From positions 4,808,090 to 4,872,089 of the forward strand of contig QXEO01000339.1 of NCBI GenBank assembly GCA_007115705.1: DNA of 64,000 nucleotides. Direction: 5' to 3'. This DNA is from Dactylis glomerata (lineage: Eukaryota > Streptophyta > Magnoliopsida > Poales > Poaceae). Both the position numbers and the translations under genes were made by a program. The notes beneath the pieces were generated by a model. That model saw only the letters and a program-made list of their open reading frames with translations. It was not told the DNA's origin and searched no databases. This document shows positions 10,254-22,599 of the stretch, piece after piece. How positions within the stretch are numbered: position 1 is the stretch's first letter; each line of letters opens with the position of its first letter.

Positions 10254-11924
10254 CTCGTCATTGGTATTGGCATCCCCTTGGCTTGTTCCAAGCTTGGGGG
10301 AGTGCCGCGGTATCACATCATTACCTTTTACCCATTTACTTTTCAGTAGAGTCATATCATGAGTAGAGAAGTTATCATATAGGATAGTTTGCAGTGTGGA
10401 AGTATCTCTCCTTTAGTTGATTATCTATGTATCCCTTGGTGTGAGTTGCGGTTATGAAATATTAATGAGAAGTTTTATCATTTACTTTTTTCACACATTA
10501 TTTTAGTTTGCAATTTTTGTTATATGATTAATCTTGTTGATTAGTATTGGCATCACTTTGGGAGCATGAGTAAATCTAGTTGGTTATGGCAAACTTAGCA
10601 ATGGTCAGTAGCAACAATACTTTGAGGCTTGAGTAGAAAAGAGGGAAATACATGTAGATACATTATTTCATAATCTTTCCTTCATGATTGGATCATAAGC
10701 ATTAGTATTCTCAAGTTAAGATCGTTTGTACTTTCAAGGAAGTTTGCATGATTGTTTTCTATCACATGTATGTTTGTTTGTTTTATTCAACTCCTATGCT
10801 TGCTACCCAGCCTTGCTAGCCAAAAACCTGTACTGAGAGGGAATACTTTTCGTGCATCCAATTCCCAAAAACCAAGTTACTTCCAAAGAGTCCACTATAA
10901 ATTCCTATGCATGGTATTTCAAGCCATTTCAAATAAATTTTCATGTGCTACCTTTCAAAACCTTCAAATACTTCTCATTTTGTGACACTGTTTTTAGCTC
11001 ATGAGGATGTAGTGGTTGGGTTTGTTATCTTCCATACTAAATTAAGTACCCCTTGACTTGCACGCTTCATCAGCTCGTCACTAATTTTGCAAGGGAGCCT
11101 GTCAGACCATTATAACAGAAAAAAGAGAAAAAAGGCACTCCTCCATGGTATGTGAAAGTTGGTGGGCACCCGAAGGATTCGGTTAGCCATGGTTTGAGAA
11201 AATAAAAGTGGGGAGGAGTGCCAAACTATAAAAGAGCATATAAATGCCTCTTACAACATTTTGGAACCGCTGTCAACTTATTTAGTATGGAAGATAGCAA
11301 GAACTCCATTTTTAGTCATTGACAGGAACAAACACCTCTCAAAACAATTTTTATCTCTATTTTACAAATGAAAAGCTCTAGCACATGATTAATCCCTGCT
11401 TTCCTCTGCGAAGGGCCTATCTTTTTTACTTTTATGTTGAGTCAACCTATTCCTCTCTATCTCAAGCAAGCATTTGAGTTGTTGTGATTCGACCATCCAT
11501 ATGTTGATTTATTCAATCATGTTTCCTATCTTCCTTTGTTTAGTACGATACTTTTATCTGAATGAATATATCTTTGGAAGCTATCGATGACTGAAAAGAG
11601 ATTGTTATGATTGAGCATGCGATTTTTGCTATATAAGCTCTGATATAAAAGGCTCCGATCGAAATATAAGTACAATCTGTTAATTATTCTCTGACCAAGA
11701 ACAAAGATTTGCCATCACCAATCATGATTTACCTTGTGCACCTTTATTGTGACCCTTTTGCTCATTGCAAGTTAAATTATATAAAGGGAAGTTGCTGTCT
11801 ATTATGACTTGTGTATTGGTAAGTGTGATGCTTCTTGACCGTATTTTGTTTATCGACACTTCACTCCCTAAACCTGTGGTCATGTTTACAGAGTTCAGTT
11901 TTCGCGTGGAGACAAGCGAGGTCT
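10254..11924 (+). other. AthP 3' non-coding region
   Basis: This is about 1.7 kb with no credible gene. It begins CTTGGCTTGTTCCAAGCTTGG and is homologous, in inverse orientation, to 22600-24293 of A1. Retention of a long non-coding tail in both copies suggests it belongs to the family's design. Confidence 0.7.
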
Positions 11925-11939
11925 AAGCTTGGAGGGAGT
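11925..11939 (+). other. AthP polypurine tract
   Basis: AAGCTTGGAGGGAGT lies directly before the 3' LTR start. A1 has a matching tract at 22600-22615 on the minus strand. Confidence 0.8.
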
Positions 11940-12299
11940 TGATATGTCCATTTTGCATCACTATTTTATATCATAATTTACTGTTATTCGTTGATATATT
12001 TTATATTTAGAGATGATACTTATGTTGTTTCTTTTATTTTTGCATGTTTGATGATTATTGGAGAATTCACTGCCAGAGTTAGGATTCTACTGGAAAAAGG
12101 ACTGTCAAGATACAATATTTCCGAAGATCATAAATTATCAGAAAATACCCAAAAGTTCCTATTTGGTCAGAAGACGGAAGTAGCTAGAAGGAGAGGACGA
12201 GGTGAGCCACCAGGGGCCCACACCACCCCCTGGCGCGGGCCAGGCCTAGGCCGCGCCGCCAGGTGGTGTGGCCGCCCTGGTCCACCTCTGGCATCGCCC
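11940..12299 (+). repeat. AthP 3' LTR, truncated by O1 insertion
   Basis: It begins TGATATGTCCATTTTGCATC, the same start as the A1 LTRs. GC-rich palindrome P4 lies at about 12216-12273. The LTR is interrupted at 12300 by the O1 LTR. Confidence 0.85.
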
Positions 12300-12734
12300 T
12301 GATGGCGTGTAGTTGACCGCCCAGTTGGGAACCCCAAGAGAAAGGTATAATGAGCACAGCAGAAAGTCTTCCCTCAGTATAAAACCAAGGTTTATCAAAG
12401 CAGTAGGAGAAAGAACCAACTTACGAAGGTTGATGCTCGCTGGCTTGGCGACAGCTCCAGACAATTTATATATGACGCCTTATCTGGGGCGTAGCTTTGC
12501 ACCAGCAGCAACGTGGAACCTGCACACAACACAACCAAAGTACTTTGCCCCAACTTACAGTGAGGTTGTCAATCTCACCGGTTTGCTGTAAACAAAGGAT
12601 TAAACGTATCGTGTGGTAAAAGATAGTAGTTTACAAGAATGTAAATAATGCAAGTAAATAGTAAACGGTAATAAGAATGTAAAAGAATGGACCGGGGTCC
12701 ACAGTTCACTAAAGGTGTCTCTCCATAAGATAAA

Positions 12735-15700
12735 CTAGAGGGATACCCCGCGCATTGCTGCGGGCATTTCTTGTATTATTTATGTCATTTATAAGACCAA
12801 TTTATATAGGAATGAAGAACATTGAAGAGAAGATTAAAAAGCTTATTACTAAAATGATGAATTTCATACAGAGTACTGAACTGTTGCATGGACTAATAGA
12901 ATATTGTAGCACGAAGTAGAAAAAAAAGAGAACAAACTCCCAATTGTTTTTGATAATTGGTCTTCTTTGGATACTGCAACTTATTTGGTACTTGGGTCTT
13001 CTTCGTTATTGCAAGTTGGATGTGCGGTGTTCCATTCTTGACATACTGAACAATGTATTGCACTGATGATGGATGATCAGCCAATAGTATGTTGTCTTTG
13101 TGCGCAACCTCACCTTAGAAATTGAAACGAAAAATTGATTTAGTATTTTTTAAAGCAATGGTTTTATATAGTTAGTGAAAAGGAAAACCATATGAAAATA
13201 TGTATACAATTGTTTTATAAGTATACATGACTATATGATTTACCTAGTAGGACGTTCATTTGTAGAATCCTTGTCCGGAATGTTGACTTCACTTGATTCA
13301 TCGATTTTGCTAGTTGACCTGCTTGAAGAAATATAGTATTTTAATATATATATGGTAAATTATAGCATAGAAGTGAGTTATGAATTGAATGTTACCTCTG
13401 GGATTTGTTGTTTTCTTCGTCACCAAAGTCGATTCTTCTTTTTATACCCGAGCTAATGTGAGAATAAATAATTTAATGAAACAATAGTTTAATTACGAAA
13501 TTAACTGGGTATGTAAATGTAGAAGTATTACCTGGTCTGAGTCTTTTCTATACCATTACGTGCAGTTACATCAACACGTGGCGTATCATCAAGAGTAGCT
13601 ATTTTGTCGTAAGAGGCATCTGGGTTATGTGTGTCGGGACTGGAAAATGGAAAGTATTTGCATCTCAGGTATGAAGGCTTAATATTGAAAGTAATACCTC
13701 ATTTTCTTGTACATCAGAAGTTGCAGGAGCTTCAGTATTCTGGGACATTCCTTTGTCGATTTGCATTTCCTGGAATTGAAGTTAGTTTGCAGACAATATA
13801 AAGGCCATAAAATTTAATCAGATAATAGTTGTTTTCATGTGATCTTGACCTTTTGTACATGTCTCATGATCATCAATTTTGAAAGACTTCTTTCGAACAT
13901 ATTTGATAGGGTATCTTGATGAGAAGTCCTTACTCATCCCTATTTTAAATAATCTTGTTTTCCCAATGGCCATGTTCAGAACTGGTGGTTGGTCGTCTGG
14001 GTCGATTTGCATGTTTTGTGATGCTTGTAAAGCAGAACATTAAACTAATTCTTCAGCCACCGAATAAAAAGCTATTGCGTCCATAGTGGATGAACTATCA
14101 ACAATTGTGAGGCGAAGCTTGTACCTATGAAATGGGACGAATGTCAAAAATAGGGACTGGAAGTAACTTTTGGAACGAAGATAAGGCATGAAGCAACTCT
14201 GCTGATTGAACTGGAAAAGCACATGCACATCGTGGAGTGTCAGAAATATCATTGTAGCCTGTTTTGCATTTATTGCATGCCTTGTAGTACCAATTTTTGG
14301 AATCTATGATTGATGTCACTTTTGCTATGCAGCTATATATTTTCCCTCCCTATCAGAAGTAGAGAGAAAGATATTAGTAGTTTGTGTCATTCATGAAAAT
14401 AATGGTTTGTGTTGGATATTTTGGTAGGTCGAAGGTATCTATACCTAGAATGACTCCATTGGTAGTGTTGATATTTCTTCGATAGTATGTAATTTTCGTG
14501 CTGCCTCTAGAGGACTCATTGGGACAACTTTTGGCAGCTTCTGTTGTAGAGTAGGATTTTCCCATTTATAGCTGTCATATAATGAACCGTTAAGATTTTA
14601 CCAATTTAAAGTTTGGATTTAGAGGAAGTATTCTTAGTTACCTGGTGCGATATGTGGCAACTTTAGGTAAATCAAGGTCTATGTATATCTGAGTTGCAGA
14701 ACTGGAGGATGCTTCGTAGTTCCCTGAGTATGGTGACACATTTGTTAGATTAACGGATAGCAACAATAATTTGCTTGAGGGAAACGGTAGAGAGCTTGCC
14801 TGAGAATTTTCCTACAGTTAGGCCAGCGAATATGCCCACAACAATTCCTTTTTCAGATTTTTCAAGAATTGTTTTCTCATAAAAAAATTCACCTTCTTTG
14901 TCCCAAAGAACTATCTGCTGAGTTTGTTCACTACATAACAATGAGAAAATAAAAATACCAGAAATGTTAAAATGAACATAAATGCGTACTCCAGGTTGCG
15001 GATTTGAATTTTTCTATTTTTTCTTTGATGTAGGTCCTGCAAAATCAAATGGTCTGACGTTGCTGATGACTCCAATTAAATCTAGTGCAAGTAGAACAAA
15101 TTGTAAGTCATATTATGTAAGCATGTAAAGAGCAGATTCATAAAATTTGTTTGGTAGTGATGGTTTTAGTACCTATAAGTGGTTTGGAAGTGATGCTTTT
15201 GTTAGGCAATTCATCGAAAGAGCAGAAGTTAAATAAATAGTGTGGTATGGTTGGTCCTCTTGATTCTAGGTGATTAACTTTAGTGGTAAATACAAACTGA
15301 AGAATTTAGTGGATCCTACGTTCTGCACCGTGTGTATGTAACAGTGTGAGCATTCCACTTGCAAAGGAGGTAATGAGAAATTCTGCTACGAAGGAAGCAT
15401 GCATGGTTTTATGTCCAGGAGCTGATTCCATTGGAAATTGAGAATTTACAGGAACTGAATAAAAGCAGTAGTACAATCTTCATTGCAAAAAGCAGCATGA
15501 ACTTACAGGTTATTTTGTGGACAACCGGGCTGGAAGAAACCTGCATAATCGGGCTGCAAGGAACCTGTAGAAAGGATTTCAACCATTCAGAGAGAGGTAG
15601 AGCAGAAGTTTGGAAATAAAGTGGGGATCAAATGGCGTCACCTGAGTACTGGTACGGGGAGCTCGTGAATAGATCAAATTGGACCAGCCAAGATTCTGTA

Positions 15701-16438
15701 TGTATATAGGAACTGGAAACCAAAAGTCATGCGCAATTAGTAATTGGCGAGGTAGTGGTAAGAGATATTGCAGTTTGGAGAGAATTAAACAGCAGTAAAT
15801 CTGCTCACCAAGAGACGGCTGGAGATGAGTGGGTCACTGAATCGGGACGGTATGGAGCAAAGGGGATTGGGAAATATTTATGCGCGAGGGCAGCATACGG
15901 AGTAACGGACAGGAAACTGCTGACGTGGGCGATGTGCACACCACGAGCGATGTGCGCGTATGAGAAGAACGCGGCTAGTGGCAGAAGTGCGGCTCTGCTT
16001 GCCGGCGGGATAGCTCTGGCCGCCATAGCTGAGGGCTAGCGGCACGGTAGCAGGGCGGATACGGACAGCAGCGTACAGATGTAGACCGGCGGTGAGCATC
16101 CAAGAGTAAATGGATGGGGAACGATAGGGAAAGAGGGCGACTGGCAGAGGCCTCAGACAACCTTTGCGGTAGACGCCATGGCGAAGAAGACATGGCAGGG
16201 GAAGCGAATACGGTGCAGCGTCGGAATATTTTTTACATTTTCTTTTTCTCGGAGGGGCTAGCGCGTGACAGAGTTGGACTTCCGCGTGTGTGGTAAGGTA
16301 ACGATGGATTCAATAGAATAGACGGTTCCAGATCTTAATCGTACGGCTCTGATTAAAAAGTGACGTGGATGTATTGCATGTTAAAATAGACTAATTAAAT
16401 AACCCTCTAGTGGGGTTTTGCTTTATAAGAAGTATATA
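12735..16438 (-). mobile_element. Helitron H2 carrying RPA1-like gene fragments
   Basis: The uninterrupted O1 LTR (near 33625) shows the empty site ...GATAAA/TAACATG. The insert's minus-strand 3' end has hairpin CCCGC...GCGGG about 10 bases before a terminal CTAG (at 12735), the Helitron signature. The 5' end is less certain: a TC start could be at 16430, with a few extra bases to 16438. No Rep or helicase is seen, so it is non-autonomous. Its RPA1-like sequences fall at about 13.8-15.1 kb. The remaining about 1.3 kb (15.1-16.4) and 12735-13800 hold no recognisable gene. Confidence 0.8.
13800..15110 (-). pseudogene. RPA1-like (replication protein A large subunit) remnants
   Basis: Exon-like pieces on the minus strand resemble plant RPA 70-kDa subunit OB folds. 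Near 15090-15005: LDLIGVISNVRPFDFAGP, followed by a one-base frame change in an A-run, then KIQIRNLE. At 14941-14750: QIVLWDKEGEFF and IVVGIFAGLTVGKFSGKLS. At 14319-14040: NWYYKACNKCKTGY, a zinc-site-like motif of the C-terminal domain, and YKLRLTIVDSSSTMDAIAF. RPA binds single-stranded DNA; RPA1-like genes are regular cargo of plant Helitrons. Introns and frame breaks separate the pieces, so it is probably not functional, though an intron-containing gene cannot be excluded. Confidence 0.65.
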
Positions 16439-17248
16439 TAACATGTTGGGTAAACAAATTACTATTGGGCAATTGATAGAATAAAGAAAGCATACAAATG
16501 TCATGAGGATCACTATGAGATTTACTTGGGCATTAGAATATAATACATAGACCGTAATCCAACTGCATCTATGACTAATAATCCATCCGCCGGATGTCAT
16601 CTGAGCAACCGTTGGGTATTAAGTTGCAAGCAACAGATTCGCCTTAAGCAAAGTGTGTAATGTAAACAATACAAATGTCTTTGAACACAAGATTGTTGTT
16701 TTCTCCCTAGTAGCAATACCATATCTACAACCTTAGAGGTTTCTGTCACTCCCCCAAATTACTAGAGGCATGAACCCACTATCGAGCATAAATACTCCCT
16801 CTTGGAGTCACTAGCATGTACTCGGCCAAGATATCTAATAGCAGCAGAGAGCATGCATGATCATAAATAACATAGAGATGATAAATCAATAAATCAACTT
16901 GACAAAGTATTCAATATTCATCGGATCCCAACAAACACAATATGTAGAATTACATAAAGATGATCTTGATCATGATAGGCAGCTCACAAGATCTCAACCT
17001 GAAGCACATGGAGGAGAAGACAACCATCTAGCTACTTCTATGGACCCATAGTCCAAGGTAGACTACTCACACATCACTCCCGAGACAGGTATGGTGATGA
17101 AGAAGGCCTCCGGTGGTGATTCCCCTCTCCGGCAGGGTGCCGGGAAGAGCTTCTGGACCCTCTCGATCTCGCGTCGATGACGGCGGCGGCTTGCAGTATG
17201 TTTCGTGGAAAATTGATCGGGCCCTTAGGGTTTTCTCGCCGAGGAGAA

Positions 17249-17350
17249 TATATAAGCGGAAGGGCGGTGTCAGGAGGTGGAACAGGTGGCCCCACCACCT
17301 AGTGGCGCGGCCAGGGGCTAGGCCGCGCCACCCTATGGTGTGGCTGGCCC
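17249..17350 (-). promoter_or_regulatory. O1 LTR promoter: palindrome P5 and TATA box
   Basis: The palindrome arms CCCCACCACC...GGCGCGGCC and GGCCGCGCCACCC...GGTGTGG are followed on the minus strand by TTATATA at 17255-17249. Confidence 0.6.
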
Positions 17351-17622
17351 CTGGCTCCCCTCCGTCTCTGCTCTGGACTCCGTCTCGTGTCGGGAAAAAT
17401 AGGAACTTCGGCTTTTGTTTCTCCAATTCTGAGATATTTCCTGTATAGCTTTTCTGAAACACAAAAACAGCAGAAAACAGGAAACTGGCACCATGGCATC
17501 TCGTTAATAGGTTAGTTCTGGAAAATGCATAAAAACGCCATGAAGTGTAACAAAACACAAAGCAAATGGTGCATAAAAAAGCATGGAGCATCAAAAATTA
17601 TAGATATGTTTGAGACGTATCA

Positions 17623-20518
17623 AGCATCCCCAAGCTTAACTCCTGCTCGTCCTCGAGTAGGTAAGTGATAACAAAACAATAATTTTTGAGGTGACATACA
17701 CCAACACAATCTTGAGCAACGATGTAAAGCAATGAGTGCTGAGATCAAAGTACTCTAAACATGGGCATAAAAGACATATCTTGACAATAAATAACATGAA
17801 AAGTAACACAAACAAAAGATCATGAGTAATAATGCATTGAAAGTCAAGTGTGTGTTTCGAGCATATACAAAAACATAACAAAGTGGTTTTTAGCTTGTCC
17901 TTCATGGAGTAGCAAAACATAAATGCATAGGACAGCTTCAAGTTTAAGAGGGCGACTAGATACAAATAATTTAAGAACAAGCAAAACCATAATCATGAAT
18001 CAATCAATAACAAATTTTGGGACTATGCACATTATACTCAGAATGACAACTATGCTCTCTTAGACGGTGCAAAAAGGTAGAAGGTGAAGACTCAACATAA
18101 AAGTAAGAGAAAGGCCCTTCGTGGAGGGAAGCAGTGATTGCAAGTTTTATAAACCTCCAAAAATTATGATACTTACTAGCTTTGAGCTCTCATTGCCCCC
18201 ATCATAGGCATCTTGAGTGGTTAAGGTTACTGCGAGTACAAATATGAAGCATATGCTTAACAAATCATAAGTTGAAAATCTCATGTCCCGTGAAGTACGA
18301 ATACCCAAACCTCATGCTACTCAACTTAGGTCCCAAGCAAGTTCATGTCATTGTAAGCATACATGTATCATCGAGAACACCAACGGGGTACCTCTTGCCC
18401 GATGATATGGAAACAAGCCCACATCAAAATGACAAGACAAACAGATAATGGACACTTCGATATCTCTTTTATTTACCATTGGTATAGCTTTTTATTTTGA
18501 GATGCGTCGTCGAATGTCCACTATGGGCATGCTGTAAATTTCCACCATGAATGATGCATGGCTTAGATTAGTGGCCCAGGCGTTTCTCTAACACATATAC
18601 AAACTCCATGAGATCACAAGTTCCCAACTTATTTCACATCACAGGTATCCATAAATAAAAGATCATGATATCAACTAAATGAGAGTAAGTGCAATGTTGA
18701 AAGCGTGCCCCATAACAGCATGGCTGAGCTAACTTCCAACTTACAACTTGCAAGCATAACATCAACATAAGAGAGCCACAATGGTCAAATTTATTAAGAA
18801 CAATAAAGTAAATGTGCCGTCAGGTTCGTGAGAGCTTTATTGACTAATTTTCACATAACACAAAAAGTTTAATTTGAAGGATAGATAAAAGCAAGACGAA
18901 TGTACTTGGAATAGCAAATTGCTAATAGGTATATTGGAAAACTTTGATTTTTTGGGAGTTGGATGCACGTGTAGAGCTCATACTCAGTACAGATGAAGGC
19001 TAGCAAAAGACTGGGAGCGACCAACTAAGAGAGCAATAACGGCCATAATCATGCACAGCGACAAAACATTATTAACCAAAGCATAAAGTGGTATCACAAG
19101 TCAAAAACCAAATGATCATAGAGGCTTATGGCGACTTATTTGTAGTCAAACATGGTGTAAGCATGCGCCAAGTCAACCAAATAAAGCATCAAAGGAGAAA
19201 ACCACAATAATATGCTCATAATAAAAATAACGCATGATTCTTTCAAAGGCACATTAAGCAATCTCAGTCATTTGAGACAAATCATGCTACAGCAAAAACC
19301 ATTAAGCATACTATCAAAATAATATCAAGCATGACATGCAAAAGTCTAAGCCACTGTCTAAACAAGCTCCCATTTGTACCACTATAGGCATGAAACTTTT
19401 TTCTATTTTCCAAAACCATGCAACCTTTTTGAATCAACTCTTAAAGATGAAAACCATCATAGACCAGAGGTCTAAATACACCTTGATACAAAGAAATAAC
19501 AAGATCTGAACAAAAATCAAGGCAAAAAACGAAAGCTAAATGCAGTACTAGAAAAAAAGAACACTCGTTGAACGATAAGAGTGAAAACTAGAGTGTTCTT
19601 GGCAATGAAAAATGGAGTGCATCTTCTCCAAAATAAATTTGTTGGGGTCCAACCATTTATTGCAACACACAAAACAAAATAAAACTGAAAGCGAAAGTAA
19701 AGACGCTCCAAGAAAAATGCATAGAATACGAAGCAATAAAAATATAGTGTCTTGAAAGATGACCTGATTTTTGCCGATGAAGAAGGGGTGCCTCGAGGCA
19801 TCCCCAAGCTTTGATGCTTGTACCTCTTGAATATTTCTTGGGGTGACATGGGCATCCCCAAGCTTGAGCTTTTGTCTATACTTCATGTCATGTCATCATT
19901 CTCCTTTCCCTACACTTGAAAACTTCCTTCATACAAAACTTCACACAATTCTATTAGCAACATTAGTGTAAGCACAATAGTAAATCTACTCTTTTGGTTC
20001 AGTTTCAAACTCAAGTATAACACCCATTAAAGCATAAGCTCCTGTAGCAACTTCCTCAAAGGTTCCGTGATCAAAAGAACTAAAAAAGAAAGCGATCGAG
20101 AGGCAAACACAAATAGTGGCAGAAATCTGTCAAAACAGAACAGCTAATAAAGATTGATTTTTCTGAGGATCTTCTATTGCTCAAATCCAAAAGTGCAAAA
20201 CTAATGAAAGTTTGGAAATAACCTGGGACATGTGCACAAGAAATCGCAGATCTAAAAGACGTTCTGAGAATTTTCACGAATATTTATGGTACATCGTAGA
20301 AATCTGTTTTAGGACAGCAACTTCCCCAAATCTTACCATCCTCCAATTAGAGGTTCTTCTTGGCACAAAAATGAAATAAAAATGATAAGGAGAGGTCATT
20401 ACAGTAGTAATAACTTCCAAGACTCAACAAAAAGAAAAAGTACTGAAAAGAAAACATTGGGTTATCTCCCAAGAGTGCTTTTCTTTAACGCCTTTGAGCT
20501 AGGCGCAGAAAGTGGAAA
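17623..20518 (-). other. O1 3' non-coding region with polypurine tract
   Basis: About 2.9 kb follows the protease stop with no credible ORF. The minus-strand tract TTAAGCTTGGGGATGCT abuts the LTR (17623-17639). A similar CATCCCCAAGCTTGAG occurs at 19853-19868 and another CATCCCCAAGCTTTGA near 19798, i.e. two extra polypurine-like copies inside the region. RT and integrase are absent. Confidence 0.7.
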
Positions 20519-21093
20519 TCAAGTAATTTCAAGTGATGAAGCATCAAGTTCATAATTTGCTCTAAGAATAGAGTCAAAAATTAATTTGTTTCTCTTTCTA
20601 GGGAAGTGTTCCATACCTTTCTTGAGTGGTAATTGATATTTAATGGTGCCTTCCTTCATATCAATGATGGCACCAACTGTTCTAAGAAAAGGTCTTCCCA
20701 AAATAATAGGACATGAAGCATTGCATTCAACATCCAAAACAAGGAAATCAACGGAAACTAGGTTATTGTTAACCATAATAATAACATCATTAATCCTTCC
20801 CAAAGGTTTCTTCTTAGCAACATCAGCAAGAGGAACATCAAAATAACAATTTTCAAGCGGTGGCAAACCAAGCATATCATAAATCTTTCTAGGCATAATA
20901 GAAATACTTGCACCAAGATCACATAGAGCATGACAATCAAAATCATTCACATTCATATCAATGATGGGCTCCCAATCATCTTCTAACTTTTTAGGAATAG
21001 AAACATTTTGTTTCAACTTTTCCTCCCTAATTTGCATGAGAGCATTCATAATATGCTTTGTAAAAGCAACATTCATAGAACTAGCATTAGGAC
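20519..21093 (-). CDS. O1 protease (C-terminal part of gag-protease)
   Basis: This is an aspartic protease with the active-site motif ALCDLGASISIMPRK and the later IILGRPFLRTVGAIID. The reading frame is exactly continuous with gag at 31519 once A1 and one copy of its AGGAC duplication are set aside, so the polyprotein was open when A1 inserted. It ends ...YELDASSLEIT, with no RT following. Such proteases cut the Gag polyprotein in the particle. Confidence 0.85.
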
Positions 21094-22599
21094 TGATGAC
21101 CCACAAGTATAGGGGGTGTATCGTAGTACTTTCGATAAATAAGAGTGTCGAACCCAACGAGGAGCAGAAGGTGTTGATGAGTGGTTTTGATAAAGGATTC
21201 ATTGTAAATACTAGCAAACAGGTTTTCAGGGGTAATTGGCAATACGAGTAAATAAAGTGCGAGTAAATAAAAGATAGTAGTAACAATTGCAGAAAGTGGC
21301 CCAATCCTTTCTTCAGCAAAGGACAAGCCGGTTGTGTAACTTATAATAACCAAACGTTCTCGAGGACACATGGGAGTTTCTGTCAAGAGCTTTCGCTTCA
21401 TAAAGCCAATAGTCTTTATTGGTTTGATAGGTGTTATGGGGGTGAACCTGTGCTAGCGCACTACCCTTACTAGGATAAATACACACTTGTGATTATACCC
21501 TCCTGCAAGCATCCGCAAATACAAGAAAGTAATTAAGATAAATCTAACCACAGCCTTAAACTCTAAGATCCTATGCTCCCTGGTGCAATGGTTTCCCAAC
21601 GGAGGTTTAGGTTTCTGTCACTCCAGCAACCCCACAATTGGTAGCCAAATACACAATGCATCTCACTAGGCCCATAAATGGTGAAGTATCATGTAGTCGA
21701 CGTTCACATGACACCACTAGTGAAATAGCACCACAACAATATCAAACCATTAAATATTTCTCAACAATAATTCACTACTAACATCTTGACTTCTCCCATG
21801 TCCTCAAGAACTAAACGAACTACTCACAAGACATCATATGGATCATGATCAGAGGTTAAATAATGGTAAATAACAATCTGAACATAAACCTTAATTCAAC
21901 GGTTCCACTCAATAGCATCAACTACAAGAGTAATCAACACCGGGAAAGTTTCCCCTAAGAATATAACAAGATCCAACCCAAGATGTTATAGCGGGATGGC
22001 GTGGTGATGGTGGAGATGATGGTGCTGGTGATGGAGATGATGATGATCCCGATGAAGTCCGGTGCGATGGTGATGACGATGGCAACGATCTCCCCTCTCC
22101 GGGAAGGAATTTCCCCGGCAGATTTCTCCCTGCCGGAGAGCTTTTCTCTCTCTGGTGTTCTCCGCCCCACAGAGGCGGCTGTGTCTAACTCTGAGCCCCC
22201 CCTTGACTTAGGTTTTCGGGAACGATGAAGTACGTGAAGGGGCAAGACCAGAAGTGGGCCAGGGTGGCCTCACATAGGGCTGGCGCGGCCAGGGGTCAGG
22301 CCGCGCCACCTTGGCGTGAGGGCCCCTCCTGGCTCCTCTCAACTCCTCCTTCTGGCTTCCTGAGTCTTCTGGGAAAATATAATTTCCTGGTATTTTTCTG
22401 GAATTTTCCTGATCTTCAAAATATGGTCCCTTGATGGTCCTTTTTCTAGCAGAATCCTGACTCCGACAGCAAATCCTCCGATGATCATCAAACATGTGGA
22501 AACAAAGGAAATAACATAAGTATCAACTCTAAATATGAAATATATCAATGAATAACAGTAAATTATGATACAAAATAGTGATGCAAAATGGACATATCA
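21094..22599 (-). repeat. A1 3' LTR
   Basis: Minus strand TGATATGTCC...GGGTCATCA. It contains palindrome P6 (22267-22324) with arms CCTCAC/GTGAGG and a GAT-rich low-complexity stretch near 21998-22060. Confidence 0.95.

Larger units (their letters stand above)
8472..12299 (+). mobile_element. AthP: 3' part of a plus-strand Athila-like element
   Basis: The order is integrase C-terminal part, palindrome and TATA, third ORF, 1.7 kb non-coding, polypurine tract, and start of the 3' LTR. Every part has a counterpart in A1 in the opposite orientation. The 5' half is separated by the M1 insertion at 8471/8472 and lies outside the window. The 3' LTR is cut at 12299/12300 by O1. Confidence 0.85.
12300..17622 (-). 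repeat. O1 3' LTR, split by Helitron H2
   Basis: It starts on the minus strand with TGATACGTCTCAAACATA (17622) and ends at 12300 with ...CGCCATCA. Bases 12300-12734 and 16439-16604 match 33194-33784 almost continuously, which defines the Helitron as the extra 3.7 kb. The LTR alone is about 1.6 kb. A TATA box (17249-17255) follows palindrome P5 (17288-17350) by about 33 bp on the minus strand. Confidence 0.85.

Noticed and set aside
15755..16193. ORFs near the Helitron H2 5' end
   Set aside because: Both strands are open in GC-rich DNA, with no family resemblance or start context.
12735..16438. A functional host RPA1 gene
   Set aside because: It lies inside a Helitron, in pieces, with at least one frame break; a captured remnant is more likely.
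21998..22060. GAT-repeat ORF (and its copy near 30900-30990)
   Set aside because: Low-complexity stretch in the A1 LTRs; the translated Met/Asp-rich protein is not plausible.
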